Assembly (NCBI GenBank): GCA_020853775.1
Contig: JADYYH010000078.1
Coordinates: forward strand, 18,488 to 82,487
Reading direction: 5' to 3'
Origin: Nitrospira sp.
GTDB lineage: Bacteria > Nitrospirota > Nitrospiria > Nitrospirales > Nitrospiraceae
Length of the DNA stretch: 64,000 nt
Position 1 is the stretch's first letter; every line of letters begins with the position of its first letter. This document shows positions 36,810 through 50,150 of this stretch, in pieces. The translations under genes were made by a program, and so were the position numbers. The notes below the pieces were generated by a model. That model ran no database searches and was not told the DNA's origin. It was given only the letters and a program-made list of their open reading frames with translations.

Positions 36810-38060
36810 ATGCACGATCGACCCGTCAGACGTGTGGTAGTGACCGGCCTTGGCCTGGTGACGCCACTTGGAACCGGCGTAGACAAGACCTGGAAAGCCC
36901 TTTGCGCCGGCGAGTCCGGCGTCGGCCGGATCACGCGGTTCGATCCGAGCGGATACGATGCGCAGATTGCCGCAGAGGTCAAGGATTTCGATCCAGCGCA
37001 GTTCATCGAGAAAAAAGAAATCAAGAAGATGGACACCTTCATCCACTATGCGGTGGGGGCGAGCCAACTGGCGGTGGACGATGCCGGCCTGAAAGTTTCC
37101 CCTGAAGAGGCGACGAGGGTCGGGGTCTACATTGGGTCTGGGATCGGCGGGCTGGGGTCGATCGAACATTATCATGACGTGCTGAAGGAAAAGGGGCCTG
37201 GTCGGGTCTCGCCCTTTTTCATTCCAATGACCATCATCAACCTGGCTTCAGGGCAGGTGGCGATCCGCGTCGGCGCGAAGGGCCCGAATTCCTGCGCAGT
37301 CACGGCCTGCGCGACCGGGAACCATTGCATCGGCGACGCGTATCGGCTCATTCAACGGGATGACGCGGATGTGATGATTGCCGGAGGTGCCGAAGCGGCG
37401 ATCACTCCGCTTGGCGTGGCTGGATTCGCGTCAGCTAAAGCCCTTTCATTCAGGAATACCGAACCCACGAAGGCCAGCCGTCCTTTCGATAAGGATCGCG
37501 ATGGATTCGTGTTGGGCGAAGGCGCTGGCGTGGTGGTACTTGAAGAATTGGAGCACGCCCGTGCGAGGGGCGCACGCATTTACGCTGAGGTCATCGGGTA
37601 CGCCATGAATAGCGATGCGTACCATATTACGGCGCCGCCTGAAGAGGGGGAAGGTGCGGTCCGCTGTATGGAGATGGCGCTCAAGGACGCCGGTGTCGCC
37701 AAGACCGACATCGGCTATATCAACGCCCACGGCACCTCGACGATGGCCGATGCCATCGAAACCAAGGCCATTAAACATGTGTTCGGGGAGCAAGCCTACA
37801 AGATTCCGGTCAGTTCGACGAAATCGATGACCGGCCATCTTTTGGGCGCCGCCGGCGGGATTGAGGCTGTGTTCAGCATCCTTGCGTTGCACCATGGCAT
37901 CCTTCCTCCAACGATCAACCTTGATCACCCTGATCCCGCCTGCGACCTGGATTATGTGCCGAATAAGGCTCGTGCAACCAAGACTCAGGTGGTCCTTTCG
38001 AATTCGTTCGGCTTCGGTGGGGTCAACGCCTGCCTGCTTTTTCGCCGGTGTGACCAATAA
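36810..38060 (+). CDS. fabF: 3-oxoacyl-ACP synthase II
   Basis: FabF elongates acyl-ACP with malonyl-ACP. The 416-residue protein has [13 protein letters not shown] at the N-terminus, the nucleophile Cys near residue 167 in [11 protein letters not shown], and the two catalytic His in NAHGTST and [20 protein letters not shown] closes the core. It lies 11 bp after acpP and shares its transcript. Complete and typical in length. Confidence 0.97.
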   Translation: MHDRPVRRVVVTGLGLVTPLGTGVDKTWKALCAGESGVGRITRFDPSGYDAQIAAEVKDFDPAQFIEKKEIKKMDTFIHYAVGASQLAVDDAGLKVSPEEATRVGVYIGSGIGGLGSIEHYHDVLKEKGPGRVSPFFIPMTIINLASGQVAIRVGAKGPNSCAVTACATGNHCIGDAYRLIQRDDADVMIAGGAEAAITPLGVAGFASAKALSFRNTEPTKASRPFDKDRDGFVLGEGAGVVVLEELEHARARGARIYAEVIGYAMNSDAYHITAPPEEGEGAVRCMEMALKDAGVAKTDIGYINAHGTSTMADAIETKAIKHVFGEQAYKIPVSSTKSMTGHLLGAAGGIEAVFSILALHHGILPPTINLDHPDPACDLDYVPNKARATKTQVVLSNSFGFGGVNACLLFRRCDQ

Positions 38061-38087
38061 TCCTCCTCAGAGCACGAGTCAGGTGGT

Positions 38088-38795
38088 ATGACGTCGGCAA
38101 CGTCAATCGAGGCGGTCCAGCGCCTTTTGGGCTACCGTTTTCGTCAGCCGCGTCTGCTCGAAGAGGCCCTGACCCACAAATCCTACTCTAACGAGCGACG
38201 GACCAAAGACCGCACCCAAAACGAGCGCCTGGAATTTCTTGGCGACGCGGTCCTGTCGCTGGTCATGAGTGAGTACCTTGCAGCGGAATTCCCCGGCAGC
38301 AACGAAGGCGGGTTGTCTAAACTGAAAGCGCATTTGGTGAGTGAGGCGTCCCTGGCCAAGGCTGCGCGTCGGATGAAACTCGGCCGTCTGCTGCGGTTGG
38401 GAAAGGGCGAGGAACTTTCGAAAGGGCGTGAGAAACATTCGTTGTTGGCGGATGCGCTCGAAGCGTTGATCGCCGCGGTGTATCTGGATGGCGGCCTTGA
38501 GGCGAGCCGGACTTTTACCTTGCGGGTGCTCGATGAGGAATTGCTGGCGGCGCGTGCAGAACGGGCCAGACCCGGGATGGACGATTACAAGACCCAGTTA
38601 CAGGAACTTTGCCAGAAGCGGTTCGAAAGTTTGCCGCAGTATGCGACGGTTCGAGAATCCGGCCCGGATCATGAAAAGGTGTTTGAAGTCGAACTGACGA
38701 TTCAGGGCGTGATGCGGGGTGTCGGATGCGGTCACAGCAAGAAAGAGGCAGAGCAGATGGCCGCGCGGGAAGCGCTGACACAATTAACGACATGA
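38088..38795 (+). CDS. rnc: Ribonuclease III
   Basis: RNase III cuts double-stranded RNA in rRNA maturation and mRNA turnover. The 235-residue protein has the signature NERLEFLGDAVLSLV near residue 45, a second acidic cluster in LADALEALIAAVYLDGG, and a C-terminal double-stranded RNA-binding domain (DYKTQLQEL, then GCGHSKKEAEQMAA). It lies 27 bp downstream of fabF, as in many genomes. Confidence 0.96.
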   Translation: MTSATSIEAVQRLLGYRFRQPRLLEEALTHKSYSNERRTKDRTQNERLEFLGDAVLSLVMSEYLAAEFPGSNEGGLSKLKAHLVSEASLAKAARRMKLGRLLRLGKGEELSKGREKHSLLADALEALIAAVYLDGGLEASRTFTLRVLDEELLAARAERARPGMDDYKTQLQELCQKRFESLPQYATVRESGPDHEKVFEVELTIQGVMRGVGCGHSKKEAEQMAAREALTQLTT

Positions 38796-38827
38796 GCTCT
38801 TCAGTGAACCGACAAGAAGGAGGCACG

Positions 38828-39478
38828 ATGACACAATCACGATGGCACAATCGATTGGGGTGCGCGGGAGTGCTAAGCCTGGTCCTGGCCCTCGGCATGG
38901 CTGCAACCGGTCTGGCGGCTGATGCCCCTGCCAAGGCGGGCGAGAGCGTCAATGCGAGTAATGTGCGAGCGGTCATCAAAACCAAGCTTGGTGACATTGA
39001 GATCAAATTCTTGCCGGACGTGGCGCCGAAGCACGTCGAAAACTTCATCAAGCTGGTCAAGTCCGGCTTTTATAACGGCACAATTTTTCATCGGGTCATC
39101 CCCGGGTTTATGATTCAGGGTGGCGACCCCAACACCAAGGACTCGTTGAGAAAGGACGCCTATGGTCAGGGCGGCCCGGGACACCATGTCAAAGCTGAGT
39201 TCAGCGACTTACCACACAAGCGAGGCGTTGTCTCGATGGCGCGAGCCCAGGACCCCGATAGCGCGGGGTCGCAGTTTTTTATCGTCGTCGAGGAGTCGCG
39301 GTTCCTGGACCGCAAATACACCATTTTTGGTGAAGTGGTGAAAGGCATCGGCGTCGCGGACAAGCTCGTGGCACTCCCGAGAGTCATGTGCCAAACCGGT
39401 GTCCCCAGTCCTGCCGATAAGGGCCCATGCGACAATCCGATCGATCGCGTCGAGATGACGGTGACGATTATCGAGTGA
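38828..39478 (+). CDS. Exported cyclophilin-type peptidyl-prolyl isomerase
   Basis: A 216-residue periplasmic peptidyl-prolyl cis-trans isomerase. A signal peptide covers about residues 1-31 (LALGMAATGLAADA). The cyclophilin core follows: FIKLVKSGFYNGTIFHRVIPGF, MIQGGDPNT, and FIVVEESRFLDRKYTIFGEV. The catalytic Arg in FHRV is present. ATG 38828 is preceded by AGAAGGAGGCACG; an upstream ATG at 38792 overlaps rnc and would spoil the signal peptide. It probably assists folding of exported proteins. Confidence 0.93.
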   Translation: MTQSRWHNRLGCAGVLSLVLALGMAATGLAADAPAKAGESVNASNVRAVIKTKLGDIEIKFLPDVAPKHVENFIKLVKSGFYNGTIFHRVIPGFMIQGGDPNTKDSLRKDAYGQGGPGHHVKAEFSDLPHKRGVVSMARAQDPDSAGSQFFIVVEESRFLDRKYTIFGEVVKGIGVADKLVALPRVMCQTGVPSPADKGPCDNPIDRVEMTVTIIE

Positions 39479-39543
39479 GCGGCGAGGCGAGAGCACTCGG
39501 GCCGATCTTCTTTACTGGATCAGCCCGGTGCCGGCGATTCTGA

Positions 39544-40119
39544 TTAGAAGGGTTGATTCTGTTGCTGGGCGCGGACCAGCGTCAGGAAGTGGGAGAGGGC
39601 TTTGGTCATGCGCTCTGCATGGGAGGCGGAGCGAAAGAGCAAGGTGTCCTCAGCAAATTGGCCTTTCACTTCCGTGACTGCTCCCGTACAGAAGCTGGTT
39701 TTCAAAATGCAGGGGCCATTGCTGTTACACGAGATGCGGACTCCGTAAAGAACCAGGTTGTTCTCTCGAGTGTCCTGGCCTTGGTACGCAATGCTGTCGA
39801 TGTCCTGCAGATTGAAATGCGTGAAGCCGGTGTTGACCTCATCGTGCCCGTGGCTCAACTCGATCGTGCCGAGTCTGGCTCCCGTGGGAATGACACTATA
39901 GACTTCGGTCACCTTCGTCGGTTTGACGGCTTTGGGATTTCGGCAACTGAGGCTTCGCACGAAGCCGTGTGTATTGGCCATGTCGCTGATGAACTGCACC
40001 GTGTCTTCGATGGTTTGACCGAAGCCTGCGGTTGGGAAGAGCGCGCCACAGGTCAATGCCATGGCCAGACAGACCCTCGTGAGCCCTCCGTCCCATAAAT
40101 TCGCCTGTCTCTTCTGCAT
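39544..40119 (-). CDS. Secreted hypothetical protein with cysteine pairs
   Basis: A 191-residue protein of unknown family on the reverse strand. ATG ending at 40119 follows AAGGGAGATGGACC and yields a signal peptide ending near TAGFGQ. The mature part has five Cys, including CNSNGPC near the middle, which could form disulphides. The C-terminal helix-like stretch ends AQQQNQPF. It stands alone, convergent with the cyclophilin gene and in the same direction as the deacetylase. I cannot assign a function. Confidence 0.65.
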   Translation of the reverse strand: MQKRQANLWDGGLTRVCLAMALTCGALFPTAGFGQTIEDTVQFISDMANTHGFVRSLSCRNPKAVKPTKVTEVYSVIPTGARLGTIELSHGHDEVNTGFTHFNLQDIDSIAYQGQDTRENNLVLYGVRISCNSNGPCILKTSFCTGAVTEVKGQFAEDTLLFRSASHAERMTKALSHFLTLVRAQQQNQPF

Positions 40120-40281
40120 GGTCCATCTCCCTTGTCCCTTGGAATAACCTTGTCCCCGATGCGCGTACCGTACTGAACCGGCCCGCGCAGCGCAATCCTT
40201 ACTTTTGCACAGCATGGGACCGCTCGTGCCACGCTCAGGCGGCAATTCTCTCATGCCGCTGAAATTGTACGGAGGTGAAGC

Positions 40282-41181
40282 TCACACGACGTCTTGAGCG
40301 ATTTCGGCCGGCGTAGACGGGAACACAGCGTGGTCGATGGGTAAAATCGGCGAAAGATCGATTTGTTCAGCGATGGAGCCGAACCGGAAGGTGTTCATAA
40401 CGGTGGAGATGCGAAACTCCATCTTGTCCAGGTTCAAATAGTGGAACATTTTGGAAAGGAACGGGCCTTCCATGTGCGGCTGGTACGGGTCGAGTTCCCA
40501 TGGATGGAAATACATGACGAGAGGCCGGCCTTTTTGTTCGATCCGCCGCATCAGCCCGCACAGGGCCGGGAATGGCAACAGCCGAAAATAGCTCCCTCCC
40601 GCGATGGGAATCCGAACTCCTCCGAGATTGACCGTGGATGGAGGAACCTCCCAGATGGGGCCCGACGAAGTTTGCTTGAGATGGTGCCAGGGATCTGATC
40701 CGGGCAAACCACAATGATCGTGGCGGATAGGAACGACGCTGGAGTCGTAGGTATAACCTTCTTCAGCCAGGATTGGTAACGCCCACAGCGTCTCACGTGT
40801 AATGGTGAAACCGGGCGCGCGATATCCCAGGACTGGGGACCCCGTTAGGTCTTCTAGGACCTGTTTGGCTTGCCGTACATCTGCGCGGAATAATTCCGGT
40901 GTTTGGGCCGTGACCAATTCATGTCCATAGCCGTGAGACGCAATTTCATGTCCGCATTCGGCGATCTGCTTGATCAGACCGGGATGGCGCTCGGCGACCC
41001 ACCCCAGTACAAAAAATGTGGCCTTGGTTTCATACCGCGAGAGAAGATCCAGCACTTTGCAGGTATTGGCCGACACCCGGCTTTCAAAGGCCCCCCAGTG
41101 TCGCCGGCGAATGGGCGAATCAAATCGTGAGACCTGAAAATGTTCTTCGATGTCGAATGTCAGGCAATGCACAGATGTCAT
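40282..41181 (-). CDS. XrtA/PEP-CTERM-type polysaccharide deacetylase
   Basis: A 299-residue NodB-like carbohydrate esterase of the subgroup associated with exosortase (XrtA) exopolysaccharide loci. The N-terminus HCLTFDIEEHF holds the metal and catalytic acids. SHGYGHE provides the two metal His, YRAPGFT follows, and the C-terminus has the subgroup-type GGSYFRLLP and MYFHPWELDP. No signal peptide is present, as usual for the group. The enzyme would deacetylate an extracellular polysaccharide precursor. No exosortase, glycosyltransferase or PEP-CTERM target is seen nearby, so this copy is an orphan. Confidence 0.87.
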   Translation of the reverse strand: MTSVHCLTFDIEEHFQVSRFDSPIRRRHWGAFESRVSANTCKVLDLLSRYETKATFFVLGWVAERHPGLIKQIAECGHEIASHGYGHELVTAQTPELFRADVRQAKQVLEDLTGSPVLGYRAPGFTITRETLWALPILAEEGYTYDSSVVPIRHDHCGLPGSDPWHHLKQTSSGPIWEVPPSTVNLGGVRIPIAGGSYFRLLPFPALCGLMRRIEQKGRPLVMYFHPWELDPYQPHMEGPFLSKMFHYLNLDKMEFRISTVMNTFRFGSIAEQIDLSPILPIDHAVFPSTPAEIAQDVV

Positions 41182-41266
41182 CCTTGCGTGTATGGATTTG
41201 CCTACTAGCTGGGATGGGTAAGGGTTTGCATGCTGACGTTGGAGAGGCGTCCCTTTCGACCCGCTT

Positions 41267-41295
41267 TGTATACTATGTGTACGTGATGAAGTAAA
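41267..41295 (-). promoter_or_regulatory. Candidate sigma-70 promoter of the deacetylase gene
   Basis: On the reverse strand TTTACT (-35) and TATACA (-10) are separated by exactly 17 bases, about 85 bp upstream of the deacetylase start. The match is four of six at -35 and five of six at -10. Confidence 0.4.
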
Positions 41296-41395
41296 GCAAA
41301 GTTTAAGCCATGGCTTTTCAGTAGGGATTTCAATTGGATAAGCAATTTTGCCGGATGGCTACACGGCGAGGTGTATCAGAGAACTCTTACGGGAG

Positions 41396-41411
41396 GTATC
41401 TTAAAAGATAC
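41396..41411. repeat. Short palindrome GTATCTT-AA-AAGATAC
   Basis: Two perfect 7-bp arms with a 2-base centre lie in the intergenic region, about 75 bp after the stop of the kinase gene as read on the reverse strand. Such a compact palindrome suits a dimeric repressor operator or a small hairpin. No second copy was noticed. Confidence 0.45.
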
Positions 41412-41484
41412 AACTGCGCCTGTTCGGCAAGCGCATCGACGCGCAGCACGGTGGCAGGAGACGATGGGAAGTGTATCAGGGCTG

Positions 41485-42728
41485 TCAGGCGGCGGCTCGG
41501 TTTCCTTCACTGTCTGCGATTCGTTGCTGGAGAGGTACGGTGAACCGGAAAACGGATCCTGATCCCGGCGCACTTTCCGCTCCGATGTGTCCTCCCATCA
41601 GTTCCACCAGTTGCTTGCAAATGGCGAGTCCCAATCCCGTTCCTCCATACTTCCTGGTCGTGGATCCGTCTGCCTGCACGAAGGGCTGAAATAACTTCGC
41701 AAACGCGCTCGGCGCAATCCCGATACCGTTATCGACGACGGAGAATCGCACATGAGTAATGTGCTCGGCATTCGATGACGTTTCGCCATAGGTGGTGGCG
41801 GGAAACTCCAGCCGCCGTTCCGGGTGTCGTTGGTCCAGATCCACCAGAAGCGAAACCGTTCCGTGCTCACTGAATTTGATGGCGTTCGCCAGCAAATTGC
41901 TGAGCACCTGCTGCAGTCTGGTCGGATCTCCACATAAGGCGGCCGGTACATTATCCGCGACGTGCGAGTGAAGGAGGAGACCTTTTCGCTGCGCTCGTTC
42001 CGCGAACAACGCCAGGACTCGATCAATAAACTTCGGCAGGTCAAAGTCCAATAGTTCGAGAGACAGTTTGCCAGACTCAATTTTAGAAAAATCGAGAATG
42101 TCATTGATGATGACCATCAAGGAATCGCCCGAGGAACGAATGGTTTGCGCGCAATCCAGCTGTTCTGGTGTGAGGTCGGTTTCCAGGAGCCAGTCGGTCA
42201 TGCCGAGTACACCGTTCATGGGGGTGCGGATTTCATGACTCATCGTGGCCAGAAATTCGGATTTGAGCCGAGCGCCCTCCATGGCCGCATCGCGGGCCTG
42301 CGTCAGGGTCGCCTCGCTGGCTCGCAGTTCCTGGAGTACCTGATTGGCTCGAACCATGTAGCGGATGCGGTTGGTCAACAGCATAGTGTTCAAGGGCTTC
42401 ACGATAAAATCCGTCGCGCCGGCATCATAGGCTTTCGTGATGGATTCAAAATCATCCAGACCGGTCATGATGAGAATGGGGGTATGCTCTCCGCCTGGCA
42501 ACTGTCGCAAGGCAGCACAGGTCTGAAAGCCGTCCATTTCCGGCATCATGACGTCAAGAAGTACGACATCCGGTGGGGACTGTTGGAAGGCGGCACAGGC
42601 CTCGCGTCCGTTCTCAGCTTCTTCGACCACCCATCCCACTTGTTCCAGGGCCTCGCGAGCGAACATACGGATGATGATGTCGTCGTCGGTGACCAATGCA
42701 GACGGTGAACGTCCCGATGTGAGCGGGT

Positions 42729-42732
<4 letters not shown>
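41485..42732 (-). CDS. Receiver-histidine kinase (REC-HisKA-HATPase)
   Basis: A 415-residue soluble protein with reversed order: an N-terminal receiver domain (phosphoacceptor Asp60 in [13 protein letters not shown], Lys in VKPLNT), then HisKA with His166 in [11 protein letters not shown], then HATPase_c ([20 protein letters not shown]). It has no membrane segment or PAS. Its ATG overlaps the stop of the upstream hybrid kinase (ATGA), so it is the last step of that four-gene cluster. It probably takes phosphate from an upstream Hpt through its receiver and signals on through its own kinase. The downstream target is not visible. Confidence 0.9.
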
Positions 42733-46352
<3,620 letters not shown>

Positions 46353-46357
46353 AGCGA

Positions 46358-47506
46358 TTACAATTCGGCAATCGTCGTCAAGGTCATGGTTTGGTTATGG
46401 AGATCGCAGGCTCCGCTGGCATAGGGAGAGATTTCCCCATACGAATAAAAGCCGACTTGGCGGCTGCCGTTCGGCAGGATCTCCAGCGTCGCTTCGATTT
46501 CTTCTTCCGTCCGTTCCCCAAGCACCAAACGTCGCCCGACGCAACTGATCGCGATCGATAACGTGGGGGAGGTGCTACCTGCGTTCTGCTGATCGTCGAG
46601 GGTCAGCGTGGCCGCTTCGGATGCGCCCTGAATCAAGCGGTCAAAGTTGGCGCGCATCAATTGAGCGAGTACGCCTTCCGGCAGATCACCTGCGAACGTC
46701 ATGGACTGTGCGGCTTCATCAACCGCCAGGATGGTCCGAACCAGGACTTTCCCATCCGTGTCGGAAGATCTGATCGCGAGAGGAAAGAGCAGGCCGGTGG
46801 CCGGAAGGCCGGCGGCCCGGTCCCCGAGATACTCTTTGTAGAGCTGCAGGGCGGGGCGACCATCCAGTTCGTAGAGAATATTTCCCGTCGATTTGGTTAC
46901 CCGGCGTTCAGGGCCGAACTTATCCCATCCGCCCTTCGAGCCATGGCTCAGGCGGACGTGGTCGCCATAGAAACCGACGGCGGTCACATACCCGCTTTGG
47001 GGCGCACGGTCCTTGATGACCCATGTGCGCTTGAAGTCGGTTCCGTCCCCGGCTAACCCGCCGGTTACGACGACGGCGCCTCCCAGCGTGTCGTTGAGTC
47101 CCTTCACGAGTTCGCTGCCGTTGACATTCAATCCATCAGAGAGCACCAAGAGGCCGCGCAGCGAGGGCTGTTGCAGGCCGGCGGCAATGGCGCGTCCCGC
47201 TGCATACGAATCTTTGGGGCTATGCACCGCCGCATGCGTGGTGAGAAGGCGTGTCTTCTCAAAACGCACTGCCGCAACGACCAGGCTGTCATCCGAAATT
47301 TCAGCCCCATGAATTTCTCCGGATGTGGAGCAGCCGATCGCCTGGCTGCGAGGGCAGGCGGCCATCACCTGCTGAATCAGCTCCGGTCGATCAATCAGAT
47401 GTGAGGCTCCGAACAGCAAGAGTAGGCTGTTTTCCGAATCGAAGGCGGCCAGCTCAGCAGGAATGTTGGCGTGACCGGGTTTGAGACAGGTAGTCGTCAC
47501 ATGCAT
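46358..47506 (-). CDS. FIST N/FIST C domain sensor protein
   Basis: A 382-residue protein of the FIST family, predicted small-ligand sensors that often sit beside kinases. FIST_N motifs include FGASHLID, AIGCSTSGEIHG and VVTGGLAGDGTDF. The FIST_C part contains ELDGRPALQLYKEYLG and ends in the characteristic GFYSYGEISPY-x4-CDLHNQTMTL. No signal peptide is seen, so it acts in the cytoplasm. ATG at 47506 follows AAGGAGACC. It is 5 bp upstream of the large hybrid kinase and probably feeds it a ligand signal, perhaps an amino acid as suggested for the family. Confidence 0.88.
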   Translation of the reverse strand: MHVTTTCLKPGHANIPAELAAFDSENSLLLLFGASHLIDRPELIQQVMAACPRSQAIGCSTSGEIHGAEISDDSLVVAAVRFEKTRLLTTHAAVHSPKDSYAAGRAIAAGLQQPSLRGLLVLSDGLNVNGSELVKGLNDTLGGAVVVTGGLAGDGTDFKRTWVIKDRAPQSGYVTAVGFYGDHVRLSHGSKGGWDKFGPERRVTKSTGNILYELDGRPALQLYKEYLGDRAAGLPATGLLFPLAIRSSDTDGKVLVRTILAVDEAAQSMTFAGDLPEGVLAQLMRANFDRLIQGASEAATLTLDDQQNAGSTSPTLSIAISCVGRRLVLGERTEEEIEATLEILPNGSRQVGFYSYGEISPYASGACDLHNQTMTLTTIAEL

Positions 47507-47580
47507 CGGGGGTCTCCTTGCTAACGGTGCAGGCGCCGTAGCGCCTCCGTGGAAGAGGTGGATGGATCGGAGGCAGTCGA

Positions 47581-49257
47581 TCATGTTGCGGTGGCATACG
47601 CTGAAACCGTAAACCAGAAGGTGGACCCCTCTCCGGGCACACTGGTCAGTCCCATGTGCCCGCCCATCATGCCGACTAATTGCTTCACAATGGCGAGGCC
47701 GAGGCCGGTCCCGCCGTACTTTCTCGTGGTCGAGCCGTCAGCTTGCGAAAAGGCGTCGAAGATTCGACCCTGAGCATCCTGCGGAATGCCGATGCCCGTG
47801 TCCGACACGTCGATCCGCACCTGTCCTGCGGAGCCCGGCTCCATGGCGGCCGAAATGGCAATACGCCCGGTGGCCGTAAATTTAAGGGCATTGCTGATAA
47901 GGTTCGTCAGGATCTGGCGGAGCCGGTGGGGGTCTCCGTGAAGCGTGACGGGGATGTCTTGCGCAATCGTCAGAGTCAGCGAGAGCCCTTTTTTCAGCGC
48001 CTGTTCGTGAAAAATCGTGGAGGTTTCCGCCAGGAGGAGCCGCAGGTCGTAGGGGATGTGCTCCAAAACCAAGCGGCCGGCTTCGATTTTCGAAAAATCC
48101 AGAATGTCATTGATGATGTGCCGCAAGTTGGTCCCGGACGTGTGCGCGGTGTCGGCATATCGTCGCTGCCGCTCGTTGAGCTGCGTCGCGAGGAGTAACT
48201 CCGTCATGCCGAGCACCCCGTTCATCGGGGTCCGGATTTCATGACTCATATTGGCCAGGAATTGGGACTTGGCCTGACTGGCCGCTTCCGCCGCCTCCTT
48301 AGCGCGGCAGAGGGCGTCCTCGTGCTGCTTGCGTTCGGAAATATTTTGAATAAAGGTGGTGAACTGCTGCGTTCCGCCGATGGCGAGGCAGCTGGTGGCG
48401 AGTTCCACGGGAAATTCCTGGCCGGAACCGGTCCGGCCGACACTCTCCACTCGGCGATTGAGAATCGCTCCGGGAACCAGGCCGGAAAGTATCACCCCCG
48501 CCCCGGCGCCGGATGAAGATTGGGCCGTGGAGAGATAGGTGGCCAGGGGCTGTCCGATGGCGTCGGTGCGGGGCACGTCAAACATGAGTTCAGCTTGGGT
48601 GTTCCAGTCGGTAATGATGCCCGAGGCGTTGGTTGTCACCACGGCGTCGAGGGCGGTTTCGATGATCATCCGGGTGCGGGCTTCACTCTCCAAGGCTTCC
48701 TCGCGCGCCACCTCATTCACTCGCCAAAAATAGAGCAGGGCTGCACATTGAGCCAGAATGAAGCTGCCGTGAATCAGTGCCCAGGTCCATGGGTGGGCCT
48801 GCCCTTCGGCATGGCCGTACACCATATCCGGCATCAAGGTGCCTACGACTCCGTGATCGAGGACGACGAATTGCAGGCCGACCAGAAAGGGAAGCCAGTC
48901 TTGATACAGCACGATGATGGACATAATGACGAAGAAATGAAAATGCAGTTCGATTCGTCCACCCGAGAGGTGCACGAGAAGAGCCGAGGCCGTCACTAAC
49001 CCATAGGTGGCGATGGCCGCTTGAAGCCGCCGGCCGACGGCGGGAAGTCGCGCGGCGATCGCAATGGCCGCCAGGAGGATTCCGCCGCCGAGATAGAGGC
49101 TGGGCCCGGCATCCATGTACGCGCCGTACAGGGGGACCCCTACAACATGCACCCAGAGGATGGAGAGAATGCCCCGATGACGGACGGACCAGGCCGGCTC
49201 GTCCAGCGCATCTCCCTTCGGCAAGGCGGCTAAGAGGTTACTGAGCAATGAATGCAT
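47581..49257 (-). CDS. Membrane PAS sensor histidine kinase
   Basis: A 558-residue kinase. The N-terminal part (about 30-190) has five or six hydrophobic segments, including the motif GGRIELHFHFFVIMS and YQDWLPFLV found in a conserved membrane sensor module of kinases and cyclases. A PAS domain (about 205-320), HisKA with His339 in [11 protein letters not shown] and HATPase_c ([22 protein letters not shown]) follow. No receiver is attached. The start at ATG 49257 is preferred to longer in-frame options that lack conservation. It is first in the cluster, 74 bp before the FIST gene. Confidence 0.88.
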   Translation of the reverse strand: MHSLLSNLLAALPKGDALDEPAWSVRHRGILSILWVHVVGVPLYGAYMDAGPSLYLGGGILLAAIAIAARLPAVGRRLQAAIATYGLVTASALLVHLSGGRIELHFHFFVIMSIIVLYQDWLPFLVGLQFVVLDHGVVGTLMPDMVYGHAEGQAHPWTWALIHGSFILAQCAALLYFWRVNEVAREEALESEARTRMIIETALDAVVTTNASGIITDWNTQAELMFDVPRTDAIGQPLATYLSTAQSSSGAGAGVILSGLVPGAILNRRVESVGRTGSGQEFPVELATSCLAIGGTQQFTTFIQNISERKQHEDALCRAKEAAEAASQAKSQFLANMSHEIRTPMNGVLGMTELLLATQLNERQRRYADTAHTSGTNLRHIINDILDFSKIEAGRLVLEHIPYDLRLLLAETSTIFHEQALKKGLSLTLTIAQDIPVTLHGDPHRLRQILTNLISNALKFTATGRIAISAAMEPGSAGQVRIDVSDTGIGIPQDAQGRIFDAFSQADGSTTRKYGGTGLGLAIVKQLVGMMGGHMGLTSVPGEGSTFWFTVSAYATAT

Positions 49258-49448
49258 GAATTTCAATGCGTTGCGCGTGCAATGCCGATTCTGCCTCTTG
49301 CGCAGGTATAAGTCCTGGCCCGCCTGTATCGGCAGAAATGAGATGTAACTAAAGAGAAAACGAGAGAAAGAGGGGGCGGAATGTCGCGGCAGACAGCTTA
49401 TTGAAGAGGCGAATGGCGGCTCTTGCGATCGGGTGCCGCCGTTGGCGA

Positions 49449-50150
49449 TCAGTGGTGGTGATGACGGCACTCGGGGCTATGGACGTGGGAAGGTGGTTCT
49501 TGAGGCTGGGGAGTGAGTTGCCCGGGGAGCACAATTCGACCGGCTTCATGCTGTTTGGTCAGATGTTCGGCAATTTCGGGGTGGAACGTTTTGACATAGC
49601 CGATCATCCCCAGGAGGAAGCGGCGTGATTGGAAGCCCTGGCCGGAAAATTCCGTCAGGAGCGCCAATGCACGATCGAGAATTTCCGGTGCCGAGCCGGC
49701 GTCGGCGATTTGCTGAGGTTGCTGTTTGACGAACGTGTCGTATTCCTTTTTGAGACGTTCTGCAAAAACCGGCATCGGCGCGGCCGGCACATGAAGGGGG
49801 CTCAAGGTGCGGCGCAAGGCTTGGACGGCCGCAAACACTTCCGCATCCTGGCCATCCCGCCGGTCATGGAAATAGCCGAACGTGACCACTTCGATCAGGT
49901 TGAACAATGCGGCCGCTTTTTCGCCGCCGGCGACGCTGAGTTGACGATAGAGTTCCCGCCGGACGGGGGCGAACTGTTCGCCGAGCCGTTTCTGTTGATA
50001 GTCGCTTCCTGCATCGAGGTATTGGCAATCAGGCGGGCAGGAAATACGCGCGAGGCGATGCTCTCCGCAACATTGGCTGCAAATCAGCCCGCTGAGGGCC
50101 GGACAAGAACGTTTGCCTTTGCGTTGCTGACAATAGACACATTGGCTCAT
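49449..50150 (-). CDS. Cys/His-rich putative zinc-binding protein
   Basis: A 233-residue protein I do not place in a named family. The first 43 residues contain nine Cys in CVYCQQ, SCPALSG, ICSQCCGEHR and SCPPDC, suggesting two treble-clef or zinc-ribbon-like sites. The middle is helical and soluble. The last residues HVHSPECRHHHH form a natural His-rich metal-binding tail. Its ATG overlaps the stop of the upstream secreted propeller gene (ATGA), so the two are coupled. Metal binding is inferred from residues only. Confidence 0.7.
   Translation of the reverse strand: MSQCVYCQQRKGKRSCPALSGLICSQCCGEHRLARISCPPDCQYLDAGSDYQQKRLGEQFAPVRRELYRQLSVAGGEKAAALFNLIEVVTFGYFHDRRDGQDAEVFAAVQALRRTLSPLHVPAAPMPVFAERLKKEYDTFVKQQPQQIADAGSAPEILDRALALLTEFSGQGFQSRRFLLGMIGYVKTFHPEIAEHLTKQHEAGRIVLPGQLTPQPQEPPSHVHSPECRHHHH

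Larger units (their letters stand above)
41182..41484. other. Intergenic region between the deacetylase and the receiver-kinase gene
   Basis: About 300 bp, AT-rich compared with the neighbourhood. It carries a candidate reverse-strand promoter at 41267-41295 and a small palindrome at 41396-41411. A 63-residue open frame running into the kinase 3' end has no ribosome site and is not called. Confidence 0.5.

Noticed and set aside
41371..41562. Small forward open frame at the 3' end of the receiver-kinase gene
   Set aside because: It lies half inside the antisense of a well supported kinase domain and has no recognisable content or ribosome site.
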